From Azospirillum sp. TSO22-1 (GTDB lineage Bacteria > Pseudomonadota > Alphaproteobacteria > Azospirillales > Azospirillaceae): a DNA stretch of 64,000 nt. Shown here piece by piece: positions 1-12,129 of the stretch. The notes beneath the pieces were generated by a model. That model saw only the letters and a program-made list of their open reading frames with translations. It made no database searches and was not told where the DNA came from. Positions within the stretch are counted from its first letter, which is position 1. Every line of letters starts with the position of its first letter. The stretch is from the NCBI RefSeq assembly GCF_003116015.1, contig NZ_LGQZ01000007.1:47242-111241 (forward strand), read 5' to 3'. Position numbers and translations under genes: made by a program.

Positions 1-381
1 GCCGGCAGCATCGACGCGTTGCGCGCCACGCTGGTGCGGGCGGTGCGCACCGCGACGCAGGAGGTGGATCGCCGGCAGCGCCCGCGCTGGCGCCTCGACC
101 GCGGCTGCCGGGTGGTTGTGGCTGGCGCCGAGTCGGCGGCGCGGGTTGCCGACCTGTCGGAGCGCGGCGCCTGCCTGACCGGCGCGCCGGAGCTGGCGCC
201 GGGTACGGCGGGCACGCTGCGGGTCGATGGCTGCGCGGTGGCGATCCCCTTCACCGCCATGGAGCGCCGTGACGACGACCTCCGCGTGCGATTCGAGCTG
301 GCGGGCACGGACGCCGAGGCCTTCGCCCGCACCTTCCCGCAGCTGGTGGCCGGGGCGCCGCGGCTGGAAAGCGCCGCTTAA
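1..381 (+). CDS. C-terminal part of a chemoreceptor-like protein ending in a PilZ domain (5' end outside window)
   Basis: The frame is open from base 1, so this is the last 126 residues of a longer gene. It starts with a helical stretch (AGSIDALRATLVRAV) that resembles the very C-terminal end of a methyl-accepting chemotaxis protein signalling helix. A PilZ-like domain follows, with a basic RRQRPRWR motif and a DLSERG motif matching the family pattern (D/N)-x-S-x-x-G. PilZ domains bind cyclic di-GMP through these two motifs. Chemoreceptors fused to a C-terminal PilZ are known in Azospirillum. The PilZ call is fairly firm; the chemoreceptor identity rests only on the short preceding helix. Confidence 0.65.
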   Translation, partial: AGSIDALRATLVRAVRTATQEVDRRQRPRWRLDRGCRVVVAGAESAARVADLSERGACLTGAPELAPGTAGTLRVDGCAVAIPFTAMERRDDDLRVRFELAGTDAEAFARTFPQLVAGAPRLESAA

Positions 382-580
382 GCCCCTCTCCCCTTGCGGG
401 AGAGGGGTTGGGGAGAGGGGGAAGGGCGCAGAGCGCCGACCGGGTTTTTCACCACGAAGGCACGAAGACACGAAGGTGGCGGGAACGCGCCTCCCACCTT
501 CGTGTCTTCGTGCCTTCGTGGTGACTCGGTTTCGGGTCAGGTGGCGTTCCTTCCCCCTCTCCCGCAAGGGGAGAGGGGCT
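381..580. repeat. Two nested long inverted repeats
   Basis: An outer pair of 27-nt perfect inverted arms (381-407 and 554-580) contains a C-rich hairpin core, CCCCTTGCGGGAGAGGGG. Inside lies a second pair of 31-nt perfect arms (449-479 and 494-524) with a 14-nt loop, built from the ACGAAG-type iterations ACCACGAAGGCACGAAGACA. The inner element belongs to a dispersed repeat type seen in many unrelated GC-rich genomes. The block follows the stop of the PilZ gene and could also end its transcript, but it has no clean T-run. Confidence 0.85.
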
Positions 581-1000
581 TTTTGCGGCCATTTGACCAA
601 CGCCAATCGTCAGTCCAGCTGACGGCCTGCGTCAACCTGTCGCACTTATCACTTGACGATCGCACTCAACCATTAGGAAAAGGCTGTGGCCACGCTGCGG
701 ACCATCGGCCTTCCGGAATGCGGCATAAAGCCACATTTTGTGTACGGAAGACCTTGTAACGCGGGCATGGCAGGAGCTACGTTCTAGGTGCGCGGATTTG
801 TCGCACATGCAGTGGGGGTATCGCAGATCATCCCCAGGCGCATGGACGGCCCGCGGAGAAATCAACACCGGCGCCGCCGGAACCGTCCGCCCTCAGACCC
901 GGAGAACCGGGCGGGGCGCGAGAGACAGGACGGGGTGGCAGCCGGGCCATAGGGGCATCCGTGGGCCGTGGTCGGCCGCACGGCAGAGAGAGGGTTGGGG
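581..1000. other. Long intergenic leader of the cox operon, no gene seen
   Basis: About 420 bases lie between the nested repeats and the coxB start. Short open frames here have no family resemblance and poor start contexts. The stretch at 600-760 is less GC-rich than its surroundings and probably holds the cox promoter; a TTGACG at 653-658 is the only -35-like string I see, with no convincing -10 partner. The octamer TGTCGCAC is repeated near 639 and 800. Confidence 0.4.
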
Positions 1001-1846
1001 ATGACCAGGCACACCTTGCGCGCCGTCGGCGCGACAGCACTCACTTGCGTACTCGGATTGGCTCAAAGCGCGCTGGCCGCCGCGCCCCAGCCTTGGGAAC
1101 TGGGCCTGCAGCCGGCGGCCTCGCCGGTCAAGCACGCGCTCGACGATTTCCACAACCTGCTGCTGGTGATCATCACCGCCATCACGCTGCTGGTGTTCGC
1201 GCTGCTGGTCGCGGTGGCCGTCCGCTTCAACGCCAAGCGCAACCCGACCCCGTCCAGCACCTCGCACAACACGCTCTTGGAGGTGGCGTGGACGGTGGTC
1301 CCGGTGATCATCCTGATCGTCATCGCCGTGCCGTCCTTCCGCGTCCTCTACATGATGGAGGTCACGCCGGAGGCCGAGATGACCATCAAGGTCACCGGTC
1401 GGCAGTGGTACTGGGACTACGAGTACCCGGACCAGGGCGGTTTCGCCTACTCCAGCTACATGATCCAGGAGGCCGACCTGAAGCCGGGCCAGAAGCGCCT
1501 GCTCGAGGTCGACAACCGCGTGGTCGTGCCGGTCAACACCGTGGTGCGCGTGCAGCTCACCGCCGGCGACGTCATCCACGCCTGGGCGCTGCCCGCGTTC
1601 GGCGTGAAGAAGGACGCGGTGCCCGGCCGCCTCAACGAGACCTGGTTCAAGGTCGAGAAGGAGGGCGTCTACTACGGCCAGTGCTCGGAGATCTGCGGCA
1701 CCAACCACGGCTTCATGCCCATCGCCGTCGAGGCGATGTCGAAGGAGAAGTTCGCGGAGTGGGTCGCCAAGGCGAAGGTCGCCTACGGCACGCCGGACGG
1801 CTCGCGCGAGTTGGCGCAGATGCCGGCCGCCGCCGAGACGCGCTGA
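1001..1846 (+). CDS. coxB: Cytochrome c oxidase subunit II (CuA subunit)
   Basis: Subunit II of an aa3-type cytochrome c oxidase; it accepts electrons from cytochrome c at the binuclear CuA centre on the periplasmic side of the inner membrane. The 281-residue product has a signal peptide (to about residue 27), two transmembrane helices (about 53-74 and 95-115) and a C-terminal cupredoxin domain. The CuA ligand set is intact: C228, E230, C232, H236 and M239 in the GQCSEICGTNHGFM region, plus an earlier His in GDVIHAW. I chose the ATG at 1001, preceded by a purine-rich GAGAGAGGG, over an in-frame GTG at 968 because it gives a proper signal peptide. First gene of the cox operon; coxA follows after 36 bases. 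Confidence 0.97.
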   Translation: MTRHTLRAVGATALTCVLGLAQSALAAAPQPWELGLQPAASPVKHALDDFHNLLLVIITAITLLVFALLVAVAVRFNAKRNPTPSSTSHNTLLEVAWTVVPVIILIVIAVPSFRVLYMMEVTPEAEMTIKVTGRQWYWDYEYPDQGGFAYSSYMIQEADLKPGQKRLLEVDNRVVVPVNTVVRVQLTAGDVIHAWALPAFGVKKDAVPGRLNETWFKVEKEGVYYGQCSEICGTNHGFMPIAVEAMSKEKFAEWVAKAKVAYGTPDGSRELAQMPAAAETR

Positions 1847-1858
1847 CGCCCGTAATAA

Positions 1859-3481
<1,623 letters not shown>

Positions 3482-3518
3482 TTGGGCATCAAGTAAGCAC
3501 GGTCAAGGGTTAGAGACG

Positions 3519-3541
3519 CGGGGGAGGGAACGCCTCCCCCG
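3519..3541 (+). other. GC hairpin between coxA and ctaB
   Basis: A 9-bp stem (3519-3527 with 3533-3541, loop GAACG) lies in the 78-base coxA-ctaB gap. There is no following T-run, so full termination is unlikely. It could protect the coxBA mRNA end or act as a partial attenuator, giving more core subunit than assembly factor mRNA. That role is inferred from position only. Confidence 0.6.
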
Positions 3542-3559
3542 TCACCGGAGGAAAGAAGA

Positions 3560-4468
3560 ATGACGGATCTCACCGTCCAGCGCGTCTCCGCCGACGCGCC
3601 GTCCGCCACGGTCGGCGACTTCATCGAGCTGCTGAAGCCCCGCGTCATGTCGCTGGTGGTGTTCACCGGCTTCGCCGGCATGGTGGTGGCGCCGGGGCAC
3701 CTGCACCCGCTGCTGGCATCCGTGGCGGTGCTCTGCATCGCCGTCGGCGCCGGGGCGTCGGGCGCCATCAACATGTGGTACGACCGCGACATCGACGCGG
3801 TGATGACCCGCACGGCCAGGCGGCCGATCCCCACCGGCCGGGTGGCGCCGGACGAGGCGCTGGCCTTCGGCGTCTTCCTGGCAGTGGCCGCGGTGCTGGT
3901 GATGGGAGTGGCGGTGAACTGGGTGGCGGCCGGCATCCTGGCGCTGGCCACGCTGTTCTACGTCTTCGTCTACACCATGTGGCTGAAGCGGCGCACGCCG
4001 CAGAACATCGTGATCGGCGGTGCGGCCGGCGCCTTCCCGCCGATGATCGGCTGGGCGGCGGTGACCGGCGGGGTGGACGTGGCGTCCATCGCGCTGTTCG
4101 CGCTGATCTTCCTGTGGACGCCGCCGCACTTCTGGGCGCTGGCGCTGTTCCGCAGCGGCGACTACGCGCGGGCCGGCGTGCCGATGCTGCCCGTGGTCGA
4201 GGGGCCCGAGACCACCAAGCGGCAGATGCTGCTGTACACGCTGCTGCTGCTGCCGGCCGCCGTGGCGCCGTTCTTCCTGGGGATCGCCGGCTACGCCTAC
4301 CTCGCCGGTGCGGTGGTGCTGGGCCTGCTGTTCGTGCTGTGCGCGGTCCGCGTGCTGAAGTCCACCGACGACAAGCCGGCCAAGCAGATGTTCGGCTTCT
4401 CGATCCTGTACCTGTTCCTGCTGTTCGCCCTGCTGGTGGGTGAACATGCCGTTCCCGGAGGCTTTTAA
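3560..4468 (+). CDS. ctaB: Protoheme IX farnesyltransferase (heme O synthase)
   Basis: Transfers a farnesyl group to heme b to make heme O, the precursor of heme A in the oxidase. The 302-residue polytopic membrane protein carries the prenyltransferase motif [19 protein letters not shown] (Asp-rich DxxxD) near residue 71 and the conserved [20 protein letters not shown] loop. A strong GGAGGAAAG ribosome site precedes the ATG. Length is typical. It lies between coxA and a CoxF-like miniprotein whose ATG begins immediately after this stop codon. Confidence 0.96.
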   Translation: MTDLTVQRVSADAPSATVGDFIELLKPRVMSLVVFTGFAGMVVAPGHLHPLLASVAVLCIAVGAGASGAINMWYDRDIDAVMTRTARRPIPTGRVAPDEALAFGVFLAVAAVLVMGVAVNWVAAGILALATLFYVFVYTMWLKRRTPQNIVIGGAAGAFPPMIGWAAVTGGVDVASIALFALIFLWTPPHFWALALFRSGDYARAGVPMLPVVEGPETTKRQMLLYTLLLLPAAVAPFFLGIAGYAYLAGAVVLGLLFVLCAVRVLKSTDDKPAKQMFGFSILYLFLLFALLVGEHAVPGGF

Positions 4469-4600
4469 ATGGCGATGACCGAACCGCAAGACGATCGTGC
4501 CAAGCGGCTGCGCGGCCGCAACCTCGCCACGCTGCTGGCGTTGCTGGGTCTGGTGGCGCTGTTCTACCTGATCACCATCGTCCGCATGGGCGGGCATTGA
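4469..4600 (+). CDS. CoxF-like single-span miniprotein of the cox operon
   Basis: A 43-residue protein whose start codon directly abuts the ctaB stop. It has a charged N-terminus (about 18 residues, RAKRLRGRN) and one hydrophobic helix, followed by LITIVRMGGH. The size, the position between ctaB and ctaG, and the helix ending FYLITIVRMGG match small CoxF-type proteins reported in the cox operons of rhizobia and relatives. Its function is not established; an assembly or stabilising role is inferred from context. Easily missed because of its length. Confidence 0.75.
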   Translation: MAMTEPQDDRAKRLRGRNLATLLALLGLVALFYLITIVRMGGH

Positions 4601-4609
4601 GCCAGGAGA

Positions 4610-5215
4610 ATGGTGATGGACGAGCGGACCCGCCGCCGCAACCGCGGCTTCCTGATCGGCCTGCTGGGGCTGGCCTTCGGGATGGTCGGGCTGGCCTACG
4701 CGTCGGTGCCGCTCTACTCGCTGTTCTGCCAGGTGACCGGCTTCGGCGGCACCACCCAGCGTGCGGAGAAGGCGCCGGACACCGTGCTCGACCGCACGGT
4801 GACGGTGCGCTTCAACGCCGACGTCAACACCGGGCTGCCCTGGTCCTTCCGCCCCAACCAGCGGGAGGTGACGGTGAAGCTCGGCGAGACGGTGCTGGTC
4901 AGCTACCACGCGGAGAACCGCGGCAAGGAGCCGCTCACCGGCACCGCCGTGTTCAACGTGACGCCCGAGAAGACCGGCGCCTACTTCAACAAGATCGAGT
5001 GCTTCTGCTTCACCGAACAGGTGCTGAACCCCGGTGAGGCCGTCGATATGCCGGTGGCGTTCTTCGTCGATCCGGCGATCGTCAACGACCGCGACGCGGA
5101 GGACGTGAAGACCATCACGCTCTCCTACACCTTCTTCCGCGCCAAGACCGGCGCGGCATCGTCAACCAAGGAGCGTACGGCCGCCCGCCCGGGCGAGACC
5201 GGCGCCACGAATTGA
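4610..5215 (+). CDS. ctaG: Cytochrome c oxidase assembly protein CtaG (Cox11 type)
   Basis: Copper chaperone that delivers CuB to subunit I. The 201-residue protein has one N-terminal membrane anchor (about 13-33), a Cys just after it (C40 in SLFCQ) and a periplasmic Ig-like domain with the copper motif CFCF (C131, C133) in NKIECFCFTEQ. An ATG six bases later (4616) is also possible. The C-terminal tail after about residue 185 is longer and more polar than in many homologues. The stop overlaps a TTG that could in principle start coxC. Confidence 0.95.
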   Translation: MVMDERTRRRNRGFLIGLLGLAFGMVGLAYASVPLYSLFCQVTGFGGTTQRAEKAPDTVLDRTVTVRFNADVNTGLPWSFRPNQREVTVKLGETVLVSYHAENRGKEPLTGTAVFNVTPEKTGAYFNKIECFCFTEQVLNPGEAVDMPVAFFVDPAIVNDRDAEDVKTITLSYTFFRAKTGAASSTKERTAARPGETGATN

Positions 5216-5232
5216 GCACGGGGTTGGAGCAT

Positions 5233-6087
5233 ATGGCCGACATCACGCACGACACAGCGCCCGCACCGCACGGGGAGGGCATCCCGCACCCCTACCACCT
5301 GGTGAAGCCCAGCCCGTGGCCGCTGGCCGGCGCCTTCGCGGGCGGCCTGCTGGCCACCGGCGCCATCTTCTACATGCACTACAACACCGTGTGGCTGCTG
5401 GTCCTCGGCTTCCTGGCGGTGTCGGCGGTGATGTTCCTGTGGTGGCGCGACATCATCAGGGAAGCGGTGGTCGAGCACGCCCATACCCCCGTGGTGAAGA
5501 TCGGTCTGCGCTACGGCATGGCGCTGTTCATCGCGTCGGAGGTGATGTTCTTCGTCGCGTTCTTCTGGGCGTACTTCGACGCCTCGCTGTTCCCGAAGAT
5601 CTTCGCGCAGAACCCGCACGGCGTGTGGCCGCCGCCGGCCATCAAGCCGTTCGACCCGTTCCACCTGCCGTTCATGATGACGGTCATCCTGCTGCTGTCC
5701 GGCGTGACGGTCACCTGGGCGCACCACGAGCTGCAGCACGGCAACACCAGGAAGGCCGGGCAGGCGCTGGGCCTCACCGTGCTGCTCGGCGTGATGTTCA
5801 CCTTCTTCCAGGGCTGGGAGTACAGCCACGCCTCCTTCGGCTTCACCGAGGGCATCTACCCGTCCACCTTCTTCATGGCGACGGGCTTCCACGGCTTCCA
5901 CGTCTTCGTCGGCACCATCTTCCTGGCGGTCTGCTGGTACCGCACGGTGAAGGGCCACTTCACGCCGGACAGCCACTTCGGCTTCGAGGCGGCGGCCTGG
6001 TACTGGCACTTCGTGGACGTGGTCTGGCTGTTCCTGTTCGTCTCCATCTACTGGTGGGGGTCGCTGGGCGCGGCCGCCGGGCATTGA
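5233..6087 (+). CDS. coxC: Cytochrome c oxidase subunit III
   Basis: Subunit III (284 aa from the ATG at 5233) stabilises the oxidase core and its proton uptake. Seven hydrophobic helices are visible, with family signatures EVMFFVAFFWAYFD, GWEYSHASFGFTEG, TGFHGFHVFVGTIFL and the C-terminal WYWHFVDVVWLFLF. An in-frame TTG at 5212 overlapping the ctaG stop would add seven residues; the ATG with a nearby GGGTTGGAG is preferred. Start of the hydrophobic region fits either choice. Confidence 0.96.
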   Translation: MADITHDTAPAPHGEGIPHPYHLVKPSPWPLAGAFAGGLLATGAIFYMHYNTVWLLVLGFLAVSAVMFLWWRDIIREAVVEHAHTPVVKIGLRYGMALFIASEVMFFVAFFWAYFDASLFPKIFAQNPHGVWPPPAIKPFDPFHLPFMMTVILLLSGVTVTWAHHELQHGNTRKAGQALGLTVLLGVMFTFFQGWEYSHASFGFTEGIYPSTFFMATGFHGFHVFVGTIFLAVCWYRTVKGHFTPDSHFGFEAAAWYWHFVDVVWLFLFVSIYWWGSLGAAAGH

Positions 6088-6125
6088 CCACACACTACCC
6101 ACGGGTAGCGCCGTTGAGCGCGGGC

Positions 6126-6458
6126 ATGCGGTGCGTGTGCCCGCGCTGCGGCAGGGGGAGGCTCTACAAGGACTTCCTCACCGTGGCCGACGTCTGCGAG
6201 GTCTGCGGCCTCGACCTGGGCAAGCAGGACACCGGCGACGGCCCGGCGGTGTTCCTGATCTTCATCCTCGGCTTCCTGGTGGTGCCGGTCGCGCTGTGGG
6301 TGTCGATGAACGTGGAGTGGCCGTTGTGGCTGCACGCGCTGGTCTGGGGTGTGCTGATCCTCGGCCTTGCGCTCGGCATGCTGCGGCCGGCCAAGGCGTA
6401 TATGATCGCCTTGCAGTACCGTTACCGCCGCCACGATTACGAGGGGCCCGCCGCGTGA
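6126..6458 (+). CDS. DUF983 zinc-ribbon membrane protein
   Basis: A 110-residue protein with two CxxC knuckles (CPRCG near residue 5 and CEVCG near residue 25), which look like a zinc ribbon, then two transmembrane helices (about 40-60 and 65-85). It matches the DUF983 family, which in alphaproteobacteria typically lies between coxC and surf1, as here. The biochemical role is unknown; oxidase assembly is the usual inference. The stop overlaps the GTG start of the next gene (GTGA). Confidence 0.85.
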   Translation: MRCVCPRCGRGRLYKDFLTVADVCEVCGLDLGKQDTGDGPAVFLIFILGFLVVPVALWVSMNVEWPLWLHALVWGVLILGLALGMLRPAKAYMIALQYRYRRHDYEGPAA

Positions 6459-7191
6459 GCGCCGCCCCATCTATGCAAAGGGCCATGTCCGGTCCCGCCC
6501 GCCGTTTCCGCCCCAGCCTGTGGGCGACGCTGTTCACCGTCCCGGCGGTGCTGGCGATGCTCGGCCTCGGCACGTGGCAGGTGGAGCGGCTGGGCTGGAA
6601 GGAGGACCTGATCCGCCGCGTGCACGCGCGCATGGGGGCCGCCCCCGTCCCGCTGCCGGCGACGGTCGCCGACCCCGACGACCTCGACCTGCGCCCGGTC
6701 ACCGTCACCGGGCGCCTGCTGAACGACCGCGCGCTGCTGATGATCGCCCGGCCGCGCCAGGGGCAGATGGGCTACGAGGTGGTGACCCCGTTGCAGCGCG
6801 CCGACGGCGGCCCACCGGTGCTGGTCAACCGCGGCTGGATCCCGATGGACCGCAAGGACGCCCGCCGCGACGGCTCGCCGGGCGAGGTGACGCTGCGCGG
6901 CGTCGCCCGCCTGCCGGCGCCGGCCGGCTGGATGCAGCCCGGCAACACGCCCGGCGCCGAGGTGTGGGTTCGCCTCGACCCGCCCGCCATGGCCGCCGCG
7001 CTCGGCTTGGCCGCGGTGGCGCCGGTGGTGGTGGAGGCGCTGCCGGGTCAGTCACCGGGCGGCCCCTCCGGCATCGAGCCGCGCGTCGATCTGCCGAACA
7101 ATCACCTGCAATACGCCATCACCTGGTATAGCCTCGCGGCGACCCTGCTGGTCATCTATGTCGTCTTCCACCTTCGCCGCAGATCGGACCC

Positions 7192-7195
<4 letters not shown>
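6455..7195 (+). CDS. SURF1 family oxidase assembly protein
   Basis: SURF1 (Shy1) proteins help insert heme A into subunit I. The 246-residue sequence has one helix near each end and a periplasmic domain between. Family marks are GLGTWQVERLGWKEDLI after the first helix, VNRGWIP in the middle and the C-terminal NNHLQYAITWYSLA. I chose the GTG at 6455, which overlaps the previous stop as GTGA and has GAGGGG upstream; ATGs at 6473 and 6485 are alternatives. It is the last gene of the cox operon; its stop overlaps the next start (ATGA). Confidence 0.93.
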
Positions 7196-8681
<1,486 letters not shown>

Positions 8682-8685
<4 letters not shown>

Positions 8686-10409
8686 AACGCCAGCGCCGCC
8701 CCCGCGACCGCCGCGTGCGCGCGGTAGTTCCGGCGTAGGTCCCCTTCATAGCGGACATACGCCCACCCACCCGCGACCCGCCCGGACAGCCCGAGCGCCG
8801 GCTGCACGCTCCACGCCGACTCATCCGCGGTGTCGACCGCGAACGATCCGGGCTGCCCGGTCAATCCCGCGCTCACCGTCCCCGACGCCGCCGACAGCCG
8901 CTGGCTCCACAGCAGCCGGCCGTCCAGCGTCCAGTCCGCGGCGACCGGGTAGGCGAGGGCGATGCCGGCGCGCGAGCGCAGGCTGTGCCCGTCCCGCCCG
9001 TCCACCGCGAGGTTCAGGCCGTCGGCACCGCTCTCGGTGAAGCCGCGCCCGTTCAGCCATGCGTGCTGCAGCCCGATGAAGGGTGTGACCCGCACACTCT
9101 CCAGCGTCACCTCGGTGCCGAGGTCGAGGCGGGAGGCGATGGACTCCGCCCGTGGCTTGCCGGTGGCGGTGCGGGCGATGGCGGTGGAAATTCCAGGCAG
9201 GGCGCCGCTGTCGGCGATGGCGATGCGGCGGCTGACCTCGCCCCAGCTGGTGCCGCCCGCCACCTGCCCGTTCAGGAACACGCCACCCAGCGTGTAGGTG
9301 CCGTGCACCCCCAGCATCGCCGTCTCGACCCGGCCGGCGCTGGATCCGGCGTCCTTCCAGTCCAGCCGGCTGCGCAGGTAGGCGCCGCCGACGCCGATCT
9401 CCAGAGCGTCGGACACGCGGTAGTCCGCGCCGCCCATGCCGGCCCAGGTGGCCGAGCGGTAGCCCGCCATCTCGTCCGTGCCGCCCAGGCGCGCGGCCGC
9501 GCCCAGTGCCTTGGTCCACACCGTCAGTCCCGACGCCAGCACCGCCTCCGGCCCGCCGCCCCGCCGGCCGAGCGCGTCGAGGAACAGCGTGCGCTGGTGG
9601 TCGAGGACGTGCGGCAGCGCGCCGTATACCTCCGGCCCGAACTGCCGGACGGCGGCCTGCAACGGCGCGGCGTCGGCCGGGCTGGTCAGGTTCAGCACAT
9701 CAAGCGTCAGCAGCGCGCGGTCGAGGCCGCCGTAGGCGGCCACCGGCACGCCGTCCAGGTAGGTTCCGACCGCCTTCGCCGCGCCGGACAGCCGCGGGCC
9801 GTAGGCCAGCACCGGCCCCGGATCGGCGCTGCCGGTGACGGTGTAGTTGGCCGCCGGCACCTGATAACCCTGCACCCCCGCCGCGCCCCAGCCGACGTAG
9901 TACTGGATGCCGCCACCCCGGCCCCAGGTGCCGGTGCCGTCCACGGCGTCGGTGATCGGGCCGGCGACGCCGCTCCAGAACGACACGCCGGCCGGGACGA
10001 CGACCAGCGTCATCGTGTTGTTGCGCGTGCCGTCGCTGTAGACCGGCAGCGCCCAGCGGTCGAGGATCCGCGCCCGCGTCAGCCCGCGCATCTCGGCGAT
10101 GGGCATGATCCAGCCGCCGGTCTGCCCCGCCTTGCCCGGCAGGTCGCGTGGGCTGACGTAGCTGCGCACCGCCACGAAGGGCTGCGTGGTGCGCACGACG
10201 TACGCGGTGGTGCCCGGCTCGAACGGCGGGTTGACCTGGGTGGTGCCGTAGATGCCCTGGAAGACGGTGAGCATCGACTCCGCGCTCGCCGTGCCGAGGA
10301 CGGTCAGGCCGGGGATGCCGGTGGCCGTCGCGGTGCCCGCCGCCAGCGCGGGGGACGCACCCGGGAGCGCAAGTGCGGCCAGGATCGCCGCGGTGTGCCG
10401 GAAGGCCAT
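8682..10409 (-). CDS. Autotransporter-type beta-barrel outer membrane protein
   Basis: A 575-residue exported protein with a signal peptide (about 1-23, ending SPALAA), a modest N-terminal region with little low-complexity repeat, and a C-terminal half (about 300-575) with alternating strands such as GMGGADYRVSDALEIGVGGAYLRS and a final Phe. This is the layout of an autotransporter barrel domain inserted in the outer membrane. Passenger function is unknown. It follows the GSCFA gene after 18 bases on the same strand. Its stop codon overlaps that of the convergent M32 gene in the palindrome CTAG. Confidence 0.8.
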
Positions 10410-10427
10410 GCGGACGTATTTCCCGCC

Positions 10428-11936
10428 TTACGCCGCCGGCTTGAAGAACGTTGCGACGAACTCCTTGATGATGATGTCGATCATCCAGCGGGAGACGTGG
10501 ACGGACGCGCCGTCGTCGGCACCGTACGCGGTGCCGTCGTAGGCGCCCAGCCACTTCACCGCCTCGAAGGCCGGCCAGTACCAGACGTCTTCGGGGTTGT
10601 CGCGCAGCGCCTCGGCAATGGCGACGCGCAGCGTCGACTTGGACAGGCAATCGGTTTGCACCGCCGGCATATCGCCGAACGCCACGTGCAGCGGCACCGG
10701 CGACAGGGTGACGACGATTTTCATGGCGGGGTTGAGGCTGCGCAGCAGGGTGAAGATCTGCCGGGCGTTGTCGACGTTCTCCTGCACCGTGCTCATCCGC
10801 GAGTGGCACTTGCCGGTCAGCGCGTGCACCGAGGCGTGGCTGCCGCCGGCCAGCGTGAACGCGCCCGTCGCCTTGTCGAAGAAGCAGGGGGCGACGCCGA
10901 AGGTGAAGATGAACAGCGACGAGCGGGCGATCGCCTCCCGGTCGGCGATGGGGTCGCGCCCGATCATCTCGCACAGCGCCCGGCCGTTGTGGTCCAGCGG
11001 AAAGCCGCAGACGCGCTCGATGTAGGCGCGGTTGGCGAAGGTGCTGTTGATGAGCTCCCCGAAGCCGGCGTTGATGGTCCGCACGCCCTGGGCGGTGAGC
11101 GCCAGCGCGATGTTCTGGGCGAAGCACGAGCCGGCGGTGAACACCTGCGCGGTGCGGTCGAGCGGTGGTTCCATGCCGACCAGCTTGCCCAGCACGTGCT
11201 TGCGGAAGCTGCCGGCGATGTCCGCCTTGATGTCGTCCACGCGCTCCGGGAAGCGGGAGAACGGCTGCCGGCGGATCTTGCCGAGCTTCTCCAGCTCATC
11301 GCGGGTGCTGCGGAACGCCCCGTTGTCGGGGGCGAGCCGGACGGCCGTCTCCGAGCACCGGAGCGCGTCGTCGAAGCGACCGACGGTGGAGAGCACCGTC
11401 GCCATGTGATGATTCGCCGCCGCCTCCAGCCGGGGGGCCGCCGCCGCGGCCTCGATGTGGTGCAGCGCCTCCTCGTAGCGGCTCTGGACGTACAGCGCGC
11501 GGCCCAGCAGCAGTTGTGCGTCGGCGTTGTCATGCCAGTGCTCGACCGCCACGCCCATCCAGCGCGCGGTCTCGCGCCCGTAACCGGGGCCGAGCTGGAA
11601 CAGCAGATAGCCGAGCATGTAGGCGGCCGCCACGAACCGCTCGTCCACGGCGAGCGCCGCGCGCAGCTTCTCGACGTTCGCCAGAACGGTCGAAAGCTCC
11701 CGCGCCTGCGGGGAGGGGAGGGACGCCCAGACCTCCAGGACGTTCCGGGCCGCCGCCATGTAAGGACCCGGCGGCTGCGGCAGGCGGTCCGCCGCCTCGG
11801 CGGTCTCGGGATCCAGCTTCAGGCCGTAGAGGCGCAGCGCCGCCTCGGCGAAATACCCGTGGTTCAGCAGGGCGGTCACGGGGTCGGCGCCGTCCTCGCC
11901 CGGCGGCAGGAAACCAACGAACGGGCAGTCCCTCAT
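10428..11936 (-). CDS. GSCFA domain protein with N-terminal TPR-like repeats
   Basis: A 502-residue protein. The N-terminal half (about 20-210) is helical with TPR-like units (e.g. AQLLLGRALYVQSRYEEALHHIEAA). The C-terminal half is a GSCFA domain, with the name-giving motif GSCFA at residues 269-273, then GRDPIADRE, FIFTFGVA and VVVTLSPVPLHVAF. GSCFA proteins are predicted SGNH-like esterases or acyltransferases acting on glycans or proteins. There is no signal peptide. The ATG at 11936 has GAGGAC upstream; an upstream ATG is less likely. Probably the first gene of an operon with the autotransporter. Confidence 0.82.
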   Translation of the reverse strand: MRDCPFVGFLPPGEDGADPVTALLNHGYFAEAALRLYGLKLDPETAEAADRLPQPPGPYMAAARNVLEVWASLPSPQARELSTVLANVEKLRAALAVDERFVAAAYMLGYLLFQLGPGYGRETARWMGVAVEHWHDNADAQLLLGRALYVQSRYEEALHHIEAAAAAPRLEAAANHHMATVLSTVGRFDDALRCSETAVRLAPDNGAFRSTRDELEKLGKIRRQPFSRFPERVDDIKADIAGSFRKHVLGKLVGMEPPLDRTAQVFTAGSCFAQNIALALTAQGVRTINAGFGELINSTFANRAYIERVCGFPLDHNGRALCEMIGRDPIADREAIARSSLFIFTFGVAPCFFDKATGAFTLAGGSHASVHALTGKCHSRMSTVQENVDNARQIFTLLRSLNPAMKIVVTLSPVPLHVAFGDMPAVQTDCLSKSTLRVAIAEALRDNPEDVWYWPAFEAVKWLGAYDGTAYGADDGASVHVSRWMIDIIIKEFVATFFKPAA

Positions 11937-12129
11937 CTCGGTCCTCTTCGGCAGGGGGCGCGGCCACGGACGGGACGCCGGACCATTGTACCCGCCGCCG
12001 TTCGGCCACCCCAGGCCTTTGTGGTCGCAGGGCCGGGACAAACCACGGCACCCCGTACGCTGCCGCTTGCGGAAAACCCGCGCCTGCCGCTACTTTTGCC
12101 GCCTTTCCTGTCCAGCGAGAGTGATCGCG

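Noticed and set aside
738..1004. An 88-codon frame before coxB
   Set aside because: No ribosome site or family resemblance, and it overlaps the coxB start region; more likely a leader.
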